From: Desulfobacteraceae bacterium
GTDB taxonomy: Bacteria; Desulfobacterota; Desulfobacteria; Desulfobacterales; Desulfobacteraceae
Assembly: GCA_003354055.1 (NCBI GenBank)
Contig: PIVQ01000489.1
Location: forward strand, 1 to 5,773
Direction of reading: 5' to 3'
DNA: 5,773 bases
Position numbers and translations under genes: made by a program. Below the pieces are notes generated by a model. The model saw nothing but the letters and a program-made list of their open reading frames with translations, did not search any database and was not told the DNA's origin. Of this stretch, positions 1 through 5,773 are shown in pieces. Position 1 is the stretch's first letter. Every line of letters begins with the position of its first letter.

Positions 1-2
1 TC

Positions 3-647
3 ATTGCCGGGCCTGACGAGCTTTCCTCTATGCCCGACAATCTCACTTTTGCCCAAAGTGCTGCAGTACCCTTAGCCGCCCAGACAGCATTACAGGCCCT
101 CAGGGATATCGGCAGAATCTGGGCCGGCCACCGTGTTTGCATCAACGGAGCATCCGGAGGCGTCGGCACCTATGCCGTCCAAATTGCAAAAGCCTTTGAC
201 TCACAGGTAACAGGGATCTGCAGCAGTACCAACGCAGAGTTAGTCACCCGACTTGGTGCTGACAAGATTATTGATTACCACACCCGAAACATCCTGGAAC
301 AAGACAAAAAGTACGATATATTCTTTGATGTTTTCGGAAACTTTAAATTCAAAAAGGTTAAACAGATCCTGAAACCCGGCGGAATTTATATATCCACCAT
401 CCCCTCCCCCGCAAGACTTGTAAAAGACCTCTGGCACCGAATAAACCCCATCGGCAAAAAAGAGAGACTGGTGGTCGTAAAATCAAAAACCCAGGACCTG
501 CTGTTTCTAAAGGAATTAATTGAAAAAGAAAAAATCATCCCAACCGTAGACAAAACATTTCCCCTGTCCCAGGCCAGAGATGCCCACACCTACATTGAAA
601 CCAAAAGAGCCCGGGGAAAAATCGTCCTAACTATCAGGGACACCTGA
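3..647 (+). CDS. Medium-chain dehydrogenase/reductase (zinc-type alcohol dehydrogenase / quinone oxidoreductase-like), 3' part
   Basis: This is the C-terminal 214 residues of an NAD(P)H-dependent oxidoreductase of the MDR superfamily; the substrate is unknown. The frame is open to the left edge, and the residues before the first visible ATG at 30 (IAGPDELSS) read as normal MDR sequence, so that ATG is internal and the gene begins outside the window. Visible residues 10-33 match the family segment that precedes the Rossmann fold (AAVPLAAQTALQAL). The nucleotide-binding loop GASGGVG lies at about 49-55. The second strand ends in CSSTN rather than an acidic residue, which favours NADPH (inference). 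The segments GADKIIDY, YDIFFDVFG and KPGGIYIST then follow in normal order, and the tail matches the usual MDR C-terminal domain. The catalytic N-terminal domain and any zinc ligands are outside the window, so zinc dependence cannot be judged. The middle of the gene (about 290-545) is visibly more A-rich than the minus-strand genes. It converges on the beta-oxidation operon and is probably functionally unrelated to it. Confidence 0.88.
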   Translation: MAGPDELSSMPDNLTFAQSAAVPLAAQTALQALRDIGRIWAGHRVCINGASGGVGTYAVQIAKAFDSQVTGICSSTNAELVTRLGADKIIDYHTRNILEQDKKYDIFFDVFGNFKFKKVKQILKPGGIYISTIPSPARLVKDLWHRINPIGKKERLVVVKSKTQDLLFLKELIEKEKIIPTVDKTFPLSQARDAHTYIETKRARGKIVLTIRDT

Positions 648-707
648 ATCCCTACCCCCAAAGGTTTCATCGGGGTTTACTCTGTATCGAGACTCAAGTC
701 CACCTTA

Positions 708-728
708 ACTACACTATCAACGTGTGGT
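708..728. repeat. Short hairpin beside the long inverted repeat
   Basis: ACTACAC (708-714) can pair with GTGTGGT (722-728) through six Watson-Crick pairs and one wobble across a 7-nt loop. It has no T-run. It lies just outside the large inverted repeat and could be part of the same structured transcript end, or chance. Confidence 0.3.
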
Positions 729-738
729 GAACCGATCA

Positions 739-856
739 GGTCCGGATGGGGTACCCGAGCCATAAGATCGCAATTTTCAAGCGCCTCTCAATAAAATGCA
801 TCTCATTAAGTATCGCTTGAAAATTGTTCGATCAGGCCGGGTATCCCATCCGGACC
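739..856. repeat. Long imperfect inverted repeat between convergent genes (possible bidirectional terminator or palindromic repeat element)
   Basis: The outer arms are 739-757 and 838-856 (19 positions, all Watson-Crick except one G-T at 751/844). The inner arms are 766-783 and 814-833 (5 + 13 pairs, with TT at 827-828 bulged). A further three pairs join 759-761 to 835-837. About 40 positions pair around a 30-nt AT-rich loop (784-813). A weaker outer extension pairs AACCG (730-734) with CGGTT (859-863). The palindrome lies between two convergent stop codons, so hairpins would form in either transcript. There is no T-tract, which argues against a standard intrinsic terminator. Transcript-end protection, bidirectional termination, or a dispersed palindromic/MITE-like repeat all remain possible. 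Confidence 0.75.
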
Positions 857-878
857 GGCGGTTGCGACTACTCCGACC

Positions 879-1658
879 TTACTTCATCCGGTAGGTATAA
901 CTCATCATAATCTGATTCCGGTCTTCCATGTTCAGGGCAGCTTCCAGCCCCGGGCAATCCAGACTGATGTTAATGGCCTCTTTGGTCATGCGGATACCCA
1001 TAGGATTTTTCTCCGTCATGGTTTTTGCCAGCCCTTCGGCTGTAGACAGCATCTCGTCTCTTTCCACCACTCTTGAGGCAAACCCCAGATCCAATGCCGT
1101 ATCGGCATCCATCCAATTGCCGGTGAGCAGATACTCATAGGCCCGTCCAGCGCCGATAAGCCGGGGCAGAAAATAAGAAGAGGCCATATCAGCCCCGCCG
1201 AGCCCAATATTGATATAGGCGGCGGAGAATCTGGCATCTTTAGCCAGAATCCGCAGATCCGAGGCCATGGCCAGGGAAAATCCAATACCGGCAGCAGCCC
1301 CATGAACACAGGCAATTATCGGCTGGGGAATCTGTCGCATGCCTAAGAAAAGGCGACTCATGCGAACCTGAGCATTATAGGCCTGAACCGGGGTCATCTT
1401 GAAAATTTCCGGGGCATATTTTTTGGTGTCCAGCCCGGCGCAAAACCCCTTGGCATCGCCGCCGGTAAGAATAATCACCCGAGTCTCTTCATCATAGCGT
1501 CTTTCCCGCAGGAAGGTTTCAAAGGCCTCGACCATGGAGTGGTCAAAGGCATTGTAAGTGGCGGGTCTGTCCAGGGTGAGGTAGCCGATGCCGCCTTCGG
1601 TTCTGAACTGAAAGGGAAGGTCCGGGGCGTCATCTGTATTGTTTTTATCTTGGGTCAT
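879..1658 (-). CDS. Enoyl-CoA hydratase/isomerase (crotonase) family protein with non-canonical active site
   Basis: This 259-residue cytoplasmic protein has the length of a single-domain crotonase, a family that binds acyl-CoA and stabilises an enolate in an oxyanion hole. The first oxyanion-hole segment is GFCAGLD (71-77), and the second is the HGAAAGIG stretch (119-126) followed by the conserved Asp134. LPRLIGAGRAYEYLLTG (164-180) is the usual crotonase helix region. Compared with rat mitochondrial enoyl-CoA hydratase, the positions of catalytic Glu144 and Glu164 are Ser128 and Tyr148 by my hand alignment. An Asp is kept in GGADM (Asp157), close to the third acidic residue of dienoyl-CoA isomerases. 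Plain hydratase activity is therefore doubtful; isomerase, hydrolase, lyase or another crotonase chemistry is possible. The ATG at 1658 is supported by AAAAGGA 8 nt upstream. It is the last gene of the operon, 32 bp after acyl-CoA dehydrogenase 2, which suggests it acts on a product of that pathway. Confidence 0.9.
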   Translation of the reverse strand: MTQDKNNTDDAPDLPFQFRTEGGIGYLTLDRPATYNAFDHSMVEAFETFLRERRYDEETRVIILTGGDAKGFCAGLDTKKYAPEIFKMTPVQAYNAQVRMSRLFLGMRQIPQPIIACVHGAAAGIGFSLAMASDLRILAKDARFSAAYINIGLGGADMASSYFLPRLIGAGRAYEYLLTGNWMDADTALDLGFASRVVERDEMLSTAEGLAKTMTEKNPMGIRMTKEAINISLDCPGLEAALNMEDRNQIMMSYTYRMK

Positions 1659-1666
1659 CGTTATTG

Positions 1667-1673
1667 TCCTTTT
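1667..1673 (-). promoter_or_regulatory. Ribosome binding site of the crotonase gene
   Basis: On the minus strand AAAAGGA ends 8 nt before the ATG at 1658. It decides that start and supports translation from an operon transcript, since the 32-bp gap behind the preceding stop leaves little room for a separate promoter. Confidence 0.7.
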
Positions 1674-1690
1674 CGGTTTTAAATCAGGGG

Positions 1691-3502
1691 TTAATCCGTA
1701 AAACAGGTGTCAGGGATATCGGTCGTCATCTGGTCGCTCTTTTTAAGGCTGGCTGCCAGGCTGAGGATCTTCGGCAGTTCATAGGCGTAAAAATATCTGC
1801 TCACATGAATTTTCCCCTGGAAAAAGAGAGTTTCCTTTTTCTTTGACTTTCCTTTCACCAGTGCTTCAGATGCCGCCGTTGCCATGGTCAGCCATTGCCA
1901 GGCAATGACCATGATGCCGAACATCTCCAGGAAAAGGCTGGCATCGGCCAGAAAGGCATCCGGTCCTTTTTCCATGGCAACCTGCCCAAGGCCCATGGCG
2001 GTGGTTTCAACCTGGGTCAAGGCTTCAGACAATTGTTCGGCCATCCGGATCAATTCCGGATCTGTTTCACCCACCTGCGTTGCCCGGATCATGGCATCTT
2101 TCATTTCCTGTTTCAGCAGCTCAAGGGTCCTGCCGTTCTCCATGACCAATTTTCTGCCCAAAAGATCCATGGCCTGGATGCCGGTGGTGCCTTCGTGGAT
2201 GGGATGGATACGCATGTCCCTGAAATGCTGTTCCACCGGAAAATCATCGCAGTACCCGTATCCGCCGAAGCATTGAATGGCTGCACTGGTGGACAAAATC
2301 CCCATTTCTGAAGGATAGGTCTTGGCCACAGGGGTTAAAAGTTCCAGAAGCAGATGGCAGTCCTTTGCAGAAGGATCCTTTGTCAGGATATCCTCGTACA
2401 TGCCGCAGTGAAGAATAAGAGACAATGAGCCTTCGGTCACTGCCCGCTGGAGCAGGAGCATCCGCCGTACATCTGCATGTTGGATAATGGGAACCGGATC
2501 CGATCCCTTGGGTGCGGTCACGGACCTTCCCTGGCACCGGGAGCGGCAATAGTCCAGAGAAGAATGGTAGGCCGCCGTGGCAATGGCTGTGGCGCCCATG
2601 CCCACTTCCAGCCGGGCATTGTTCATCATCTGAAACATATAGGAGAGACCGCGGTGGGGCTCACCCACCAGGTATCCAAGGCAGTCGTCCTTTTCCCCAA
2701 TGCGGAGCCCGGTTATGGGTGCCCCCCGATACCCCAGTTTGTGAAAAACCTGGGTCACGGTCACATCATTAGGCACCAGATTGTTGTCTTTGTCATATCT
2801 AAGTTTGGGAACGGCAAACAATGATATTCCTTTAACCCCTGGTTTTGCTCCATCGATCCGGGCCAGCATGAGATGAACCACATTGTCCACCCCGTCATGG
2901 TCACCGGCGGAGATAAATATCTTTTCGCCGCAGATTTTATACATCCCCTTTTCTTCGTCCACGGGACTTGCCTGAGTCGCTAAATCCCCCAATGAGGTCC
3001 CGGCTTCCGGCTCGGTCAGGGCCATGGTGCCCTGCCAGTTGCCTGCCAGCATATCGGGCAGGAAACGTTCCGCAAGTTCGGAAGAGCCGAAGGTGTGCAG
3101 CAATTTGGCCGCCCCCATGGTCAACCCTGCATAGACTGCTGCGGAATAATTGGCCGTGGCAAATATAAAATTGATGCAATGGAGGATGGAGGCGGGCATA
3201 TCCTCACCATCCCACTCTTCGGGGAAGGTGGCCGAGATCCAGCCGTCCTGCCCAAGGGTCTTGAGCATGGGGCGAACACCTGCATGGACCTTTACCCTGC
3301 CTTTATCCAACTCCGGAGGTTTGCGATCCATCTCCTCAAACATGGGATGCATGATCTTCTGCCCGATATCCAGGGCGGCCTTAAACACCATGTCCAGAGT
3401 CTTGGGGGTATGCCCGTTTAAAATATCCCCCTCCCGGAAACGACAGTCCCGGGAGTTCAGGGTAAACGTAAGATTCTGCATGCTCATGAACTTGTCAGCC
3501 AT
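1691..3502 (-). CDS. Acyl-CoA dehydrogenase, long form with C-terminal extension (copy 2)
   Basis: This 603-residue FAD enzyme would introduce an alpha,beta double bond into an acyl-CoA and pass electrons to an electron-transfer flavoprotein (family knowledge). Short bacterial members have about 380 residues; the extra C-terminal domain (about 465-590) places this in the large group that includes DmdC-type 3-methylmercaptopropionyl-CoA dehydrogenases, although substrate does not follow from that. Visible motifs are the flavin-region TEPEAGTSLGDL (163-174), KIFISAGDHD (194-203), the MMNNARLEVG segment (292-301), FGGYGY (412-417) and HEGTTGIQ (436-443), whose Glu437 is in the catalytic-base position. 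His436 replaces the Tyr more usual before that Glu. The ATG at 3502 has AAAGGA 10 nt upstream; in-frame Met6 and Met8 lack such a site. It is a diverged paralogue of the acyl-CoA dehydrogenase two genes upstream, and it sits between the 3-hydroxyacyl-CoA dehydrogenase (29-bp gap) and the crotonase (32-bp gap). Confidence 0.95.
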   Translation of the reverse strand: MADKFMSMQNLTFTLNSRDCRFREGDILNGHTPKTLDMVFKAALDIGQKIMHPMFEEMDRKPPELDKGRVKVHAGVRPMLKTLGQDGWISATFPEEWDGEDMPASILHCINFIFATANYSAAVYAGLTMGAAKLLHTFGSSELAERFLPDMLAGNWQGTMALTEPEAGTSLGDLATQASPVDEEKGMYKICGEKIFISAGDHDGVDNVVHLMLARIDGAKPGVKGISLFAVPKLRYDKDNNLVPNDVTVTQVFHKLGYRGAPITGLRIGEKDDCLGYLVGEPHRGLSYMFQMMNNARLEVGMGATAIATAAYHSSLDYCRSRCQGRSVTAPKGSDPVPIIQHADVRRMLLLQRAVTEGSLSLILHCGMYEDILTKDPSAKDCHLLLELLTPVAKTYPSEMGILSTSAAIQCFGGYGYCDDFPVEQHFRDMRIHPIHEGTTGIQAMDLLGRKLVMENGRTLELLKQEMKDAMIRATQVGETDPELIRMAEQLSEALTQVETTAMGLGQVAMEKGPDAFLADASLFLEMFGIMVIAWQWLTMATAASEALVKGKSKKKETLFFQGKIHVSRYFYAYELPKILSLAASLKKSDQMTTDIPDTCFTD

Positions 3503-3512
3503 GATATTTTTT

Positions 3513-3518
3513 TCCTTT
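3513..3518 (-). promoter_or_regulatory. Ribosome binding site of acyl-CoA dehydrogenase 2
   Basis: AAAGGA on the minus strand lies 10 nt before the ATG at 3502, separated from it by an A/T-only stretch plus one base. It favours this start over the internal ATGs five and seven codons downstream, which have no comparable site. Confidence 0.65.
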
Positions 3519-3531
3519 AATTGTCTTTTGT

Positions 3532-4455
3532 CTAACGGATGCCATTCATAAAGTCCGGGGCCAGAAATTCAGGTTCCGGGTAAGAATAAAATCCTTTTCC
3601 GGTTTTAGCCCCCAGATCACCGCGGTCCACATAGGCCTTTAAAAAGGCTGCGTTCATGCGGCCCTGGGGATCTTGGCTTTTTTCCGCCCAATAGTCCGTC
3701 ACTTTGTACACGGTTTCAAGACCGATGGAATCCATGATACCGAAGGGCCCTGCCAGGGTTCTCATGATTCCCATCCAGGCCCGGTCAATATCCGCCACCT
3801 CTGCCACCTCTTTGGAGGCCAGACTCAGGGCGGCCCCCATAAACTCAGACAGCATGGTATTGAACACATAGCCGTGCTGCTCCTTTTTCAACTCAATTGG
3901 AAATTGGGCTATTGCCGCACAAAACTCCCGGATGATATCAAGGGTGGCATCGGAGGTGCCGGAATGTGGCATGATATCCACTACATTGGTCAGCATGCAG
4001 TCATGGAAATGGAAGGCGGCAAACCGGTCGGGCCGGCCTGTGGCCTCGGCAATCATGGAAGGGATCAGGGTGGAAGTATTGGTGGTAAAAATAGTATGAT
4101 CCGGGCAGATCTTATTGAACTGCGAAAAGACACGGGCTTTAAGTTTCGGATCTTCAGGAACGGATTCATTGATGAAGTCCGCATCCCGGCCTGCAACTTC
4201 CGGATCGGATGAAAACTGCATTCGGGTCAGGGCCATCTTCGCCTGTTCCGCGGTGATCCTGTTGGCGGCGGCCAGATTTCCTGCCAGGCCGTCCAACCGT
4301 TTTTGAGCCGCCTCAATGGCAGCATCAAAGGGATCGTATACCATAACCTCAAATCCCGAGGCGGCGCATTGAAGACCGATCTGAAGCCCCATGGTTCCAG
4401 CCCCGAGGATCAGCACTTTTTTGATCTTCATCTTCTTGTCTCCCAAATTATCCAT
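3532..4455 (-). CDS. 3-hydroxyacyl-CoA dehydrogenase, NAD-dependent, stand-alone
   Basis: It should oxidise (S)-3-hydroxyacyl-CoA to 3-ketoacyl-CoA with NAD+, the third beta-oxidation step. At 307 residues it matches single-function family members, not FadB-type fusions. The N-terminal Rossmann domain has GAGTMG at 18-23, and Asp41 at the end of the second strand indicates NAD. NTST at 126-129 holds the active-site Ser128; His149 is the catalytic His and Asn199 (GYVFNTM) the conserved Asn. The C-terminal domain contains GPFGIMD (236-242) and KTGKGFYSY (284-292). Oddly, the usual HFFNP reads HFHDC (149-153), and the Glu partner of the catalytic His appears as Asp160 (VVDIM). The start is uncertain: the ATG at 4455 has GGAGG 9 nt upstream and overlaps the preceding gene by 8 bp (ATGGATAA), while the ATG at 4431 has GGAG 8 nt upstream and begins at MKIKKV, a more usual family start. 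An ATG at 4485 is also in frame but less likely. The overlap implies translational coupling. Confidence 0.93.
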   Translation of the reverse strand: MDNLGDKKMKIKKVLILGAGTMGLQIGLQCAASGFEVMVYDPFDAAIEAAQKRLDGLAGNLAAANRITAEQAKMALTRMQFSSDPEVAGRDADFINESVPEDPKLKARVFSQFNKICPDHTIFTTNTSTLIPSMIAEATGRPDRFAAFHFHDCMLTNVVDIMPHSGTSDATLDIIREFCAAIAQFPIELKKEQHGYVFNTMLSEFMGAALSLASKEVAEVADIDRAWMGIMRTLAGPFGIMDSIGLETVYKVTDYWAEKSQDPQGRMNAAFLKAYVDRGDLGAKTGKGFYSYPEPEFLAPDFMNGIR

Positions 4456-5773
4456 ATGCCTTGTCCTCCATATCCAGGGCAGCACTGGAAAGCCCCCGGA
4501 TCGAATTCATCTTTCCCTGGGTGACGGGCAGGACAGTATCCATAAAAAATCGGGCGCAGGTGATGATACCATTGTAAAACACCTGATCTTTCTTCTTGAC
4601 GGATTTGTCTGATTGCAGTTTTTGAGAAGCGGTAAAAGCCCGCCTCAGGTGTATCCAGGCCAGAACCACATCCCCTGTGACCTCCAGAAAGGGGCTTGCA
4701 TGGGCAAAGGCCGTCTCAAATTTTTCGGACATGGCTGCCATGCCAAGGTCCATGGCAGTGGCACCCAGCTCCTGAACCATGCTTTCAAGGGTTTCCGCCA
4801 GAGGCGTAAGCTCGGGAATTTCTTTTGCCTGGCCAATGGTATGGGTCATCTCATCTATCAGGGTTTTGAATACCATGCCTTTTTTCATACCCAGTTTCCG
4901 ACCCAGAAGATCCATGGCCTGGATACCGTCCGTGCCTTCGTAAATGGAGGCGATTTTGGCATCACGGGCCAGTTGTTCCACCGGATATTCACTTGTGTAA
5001 CCATATCCGCCAAAGGTCTGCATGGCCTGGACACAGACCTCGAATCCCCTTTGGGCACAATAGGCTTTAACCACAGGGGTGAGCAGTTCAATAAGACCGG
5101 CTGTGCGATCCGCCTCTTCAGGACGCAGGTTCATGGCCTGTTCGTCGAAAAGACTTGCCACATAAAAGATCAGGCTGCGCATTCCGTCCACATGGGCCTT
5201 CATCCAGGTGAGCATCCGACGTACATCCGGATGGTTGATGATGGGGACGGATCCGGCATCGGGATTTTGCAAATCGCAAAGCGCTTTTCCCTGGCGGCGG
5301 GTCCTGGCATAATCCAGGGCATAAAGGTAGGCCAGCGAAGCGGTGCTTGACCCCTGAAACCCCACATTGAGGCGGGCTTCGTTCATCATATGAAACATGA
5401 TCTCAAGCCCCCGGTTCTCCTGTCCCAGCAGATATCCCCGGCATTGGCCACGACTTCCCAGGGCCATTGAACAGGTGGCAGATCCGTGGAGCCCCATTTT
5501 TTCTTCAGTCCCGGTGCAGGCCACATCATTGGCTTCTCCCAGACTGCCGTCGTCGTTGACCCAGACCTTGGGTACAATAAAAATGGAGATTCCCTTTGTT
5601 CCCGCAGGCGCCCCTTCAATCCTGGCAAGGACCGGATGTATGATATTCTCGGTCATGTCATGCTCACCGGCCGTAATAAAAATCTTGTTGCCGGAGATGG
5701 ACCAGGTACCGTCTTCATTTTTCCGGGCCGTGGTGGTCAGAGCACCCACATCCGAACCGGCTTCAGGCTCTGT
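4448..5773 (-). CDS. Acyl-CoA dehydrogenase, long form with C-terminal extension (copy 1), N-terminus outside window
   Basis: The visible 441 residues are the middle and C-terminal parts of an FAD-dependent acyl-CoA dehydrogenase that would feed electrons to ETF. The frame is open to the right edge and begins TEPEAGSD, the flavin-region family motif, so the GTG at 5749 is an internal Val codon, not a start; roughly 150-170 N-terminal residues should lie beyond the edge, judging from copy 2. Motifs in visible numbering are TEPEAGSDVGAL (1-12), KIFITAGEHD (30-39), MMNEARLNVG (129-138), FGGYGY (254-259) and YEGTDGIQ (278-285). Glu279 (codon 4937-4939) is in the catalytic-base position and keeps the usual preceding Tyr. 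A C-terminal extension of about 130 residues follows, as in copy 2. It is the most upstream gene seen of the operon and overlaps the 3-hydroxyacyl-CoA dehydrogenase by 8 bp. Clear differences from copy 2 around the active site suggest a different substrate or step (inference). Confidence 0.95.
   Translation of the reverse strand, partial: TEPEAGSDVGALTTTARKNEDGTWSISGNKIFITAGEHDMTENIIHPVLARIEGAPAGTKGISIFIVPKVWVNDDGSLGEANDVACTGTEEKMGLHGSATCSMALGSRGQCRGYLLGQENRGLEIMFHMMNEARLNVGFQGSSTASLAYLYALDYARTRRQGKALCDLQNPDAGSVPIINHPDVRRMLTWMKAHVDGMRSLIFYVASLFDEQAMNLRPEEADRTAGLIELLTPVVKAYCAQRGFEVCVQAMQTFGGYGYTSEYPVEQLARDAKIASIYEGTDGIQAMDLLGRKLGMKKGMVFKTLIDEMTHTIGQAKEIPELTPLAETLESMVQELGATAMDLGMAAMSEKFETAFAHASPFLEVTGDVVLAWIHLRRAFTASQKLQSDKSVKKKDQVFYNGIITCARFFMDTVLPVTQGKMNSIRGLSSAALDMEDKAYG
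4465..4469 (-). promoter_or_regulatory. Ribosome binding site of 3-hydroxyacyl-CoA dehydrogenase, inside the upstream gene
   Basis: GGAGG on the minus strand lies 9 nt before the ATG at 4455 and within the last codons of acyl-CoA dehydrogenase 1. It is the strongest site near this junction and supports the overlapping start. A second, weaker GGAG at 4440-4443 precedes the alternative ATG at 4431. Confidence 0.6.

Larger units (their letters stand above)
648..878. other. Convergent intergenic region, no gene seen
   Basis: This 231-bp gap separates the stop codon of the plus-strand oxidoreductase from the stop codon of the minus-strand crotonase. I see no convincing open frame or tRNA-like structure in it. 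Its notable content is a small hairpin at 708-728 and a long imperfect inverted repeat at 739-856. No canonical hairpin followed by a T-run is evident for either gene, so any termination here probably depends on the large hairpin or on Rho. Confidence 0.7.

Noticed and set aside
654..676. ACCCC (654-658) and GGGGT (672-676) just after the plus-strand stop, as an intrinsic terminator
   Set aside because: The stem has only five pairs with a 13-nt loop and is followed by only three T residues, so it is too weak to call.
648..878. CRISPR array or tRNA in the intergenic region
   Set aside because: There are no regularly spaced direct repeats and no cloverleaf; the repeats present form one large inverted pair.
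1895..2311. Long plus-strand open frame opposite acyl-CoA dehydrogenase 2
   Set aside because: It is antisense to a well-supported gene, its translation resembles no family I recognise, and it is explained by the codon bias of the real gene on the other strand.
3673..4212. A 179-codon plus-strand open frame opposite the 3-hydroxyacyl-CoA dehydrogenase
   Set aside because: It has no recognisable domain and the opposite strand carries the NAD-binding and catalytic motifs in one continuous frame.
4613..5350. A 245-codon plus-strand open frame opposite acyl-CoA dehydrogenase 1
   Set aside because: Although long, it lies entirely antisense to conserved acyl-CoA dehydrogenase motifs and has no recognisable domain; it is a shadow frame.
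5747..5749. GTG as the start codon of acyl-CoA dehydrogenase 1
   Set aside because: The frame continues upstream to the window edge with TEPEAGSD, a conserved family motif, so this codon is an internal valine.

Overview
The window is a bacterial chromosomal segment of moderate GC content. It holds most of a minus-strand fatty-acid or acyl-CoA beta-oxidation operon, which converges on the 3' end of an unrelated plus-strand oxidoreductase gene. The roughly 600-residue acyl-CoA dehydrogenases with an extra C-terminal domain, present as two divergent copies next to a stand-alone 3-hydroxyacyl-CoA dehydrogenase and a crotonase, resemble gene sets in anaerobic acyl-CoA degraders such as Desulfobacterota. 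That taxonomic guess is inference only; no rRNA or marker gene is present.

Layout: 3-647 (+) is the C-terminal part of a medium-chain dehydrogenase/reductase (quinone-oxidoreductase-like), cut by the left edge. 648-878 is a convergent intergenic region whose main content is a long imperfect inverted repeat (739-856, about 40 paired positions). On the minus strand, in transcription order, come acyl-CoA dehydrogenase 1 (5773-4448, N-terminus beyond the right edge), 3-hydroxyacyl-CoA dehydrogenase (4455-3532, 8-bp overlap with its upstream neighbour), acyl-CoA dehydrogenase 2 (3502-1691, 29-bp gap) and a crotonase-family protein (1658-879, 32-bp gap). The tight spacing and a Shine-Dalgarno sequence before each visible start indicate one transcript.

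Together the genes could supply the first three steps of a beta-oxidation round: flavin-dependent alpha,beta-dehydrogenation (two enzymes, so probably two substrates or two steps), a hydration or isomerisation step by the crotonase, and NAD-dependent oxidation of the 3-hydroxyacyl-CoA. No thiolase, CoA ligase/transferase, ETF or regulator is visible, so the substrate cannot be assigned. Two points temper a textbook reading. The crotonase lacks both catalytic glutamates of classical enoyl-CoA hydratase, and the hydroxyacyl-CoA dehydrogenase has an altered active-site segment (HFHDC where HFFNP is usual). I see no CRISPR, transposase, tRNA, phage or defence module; the best unexplained structure is the long intergenic inverted repeat.
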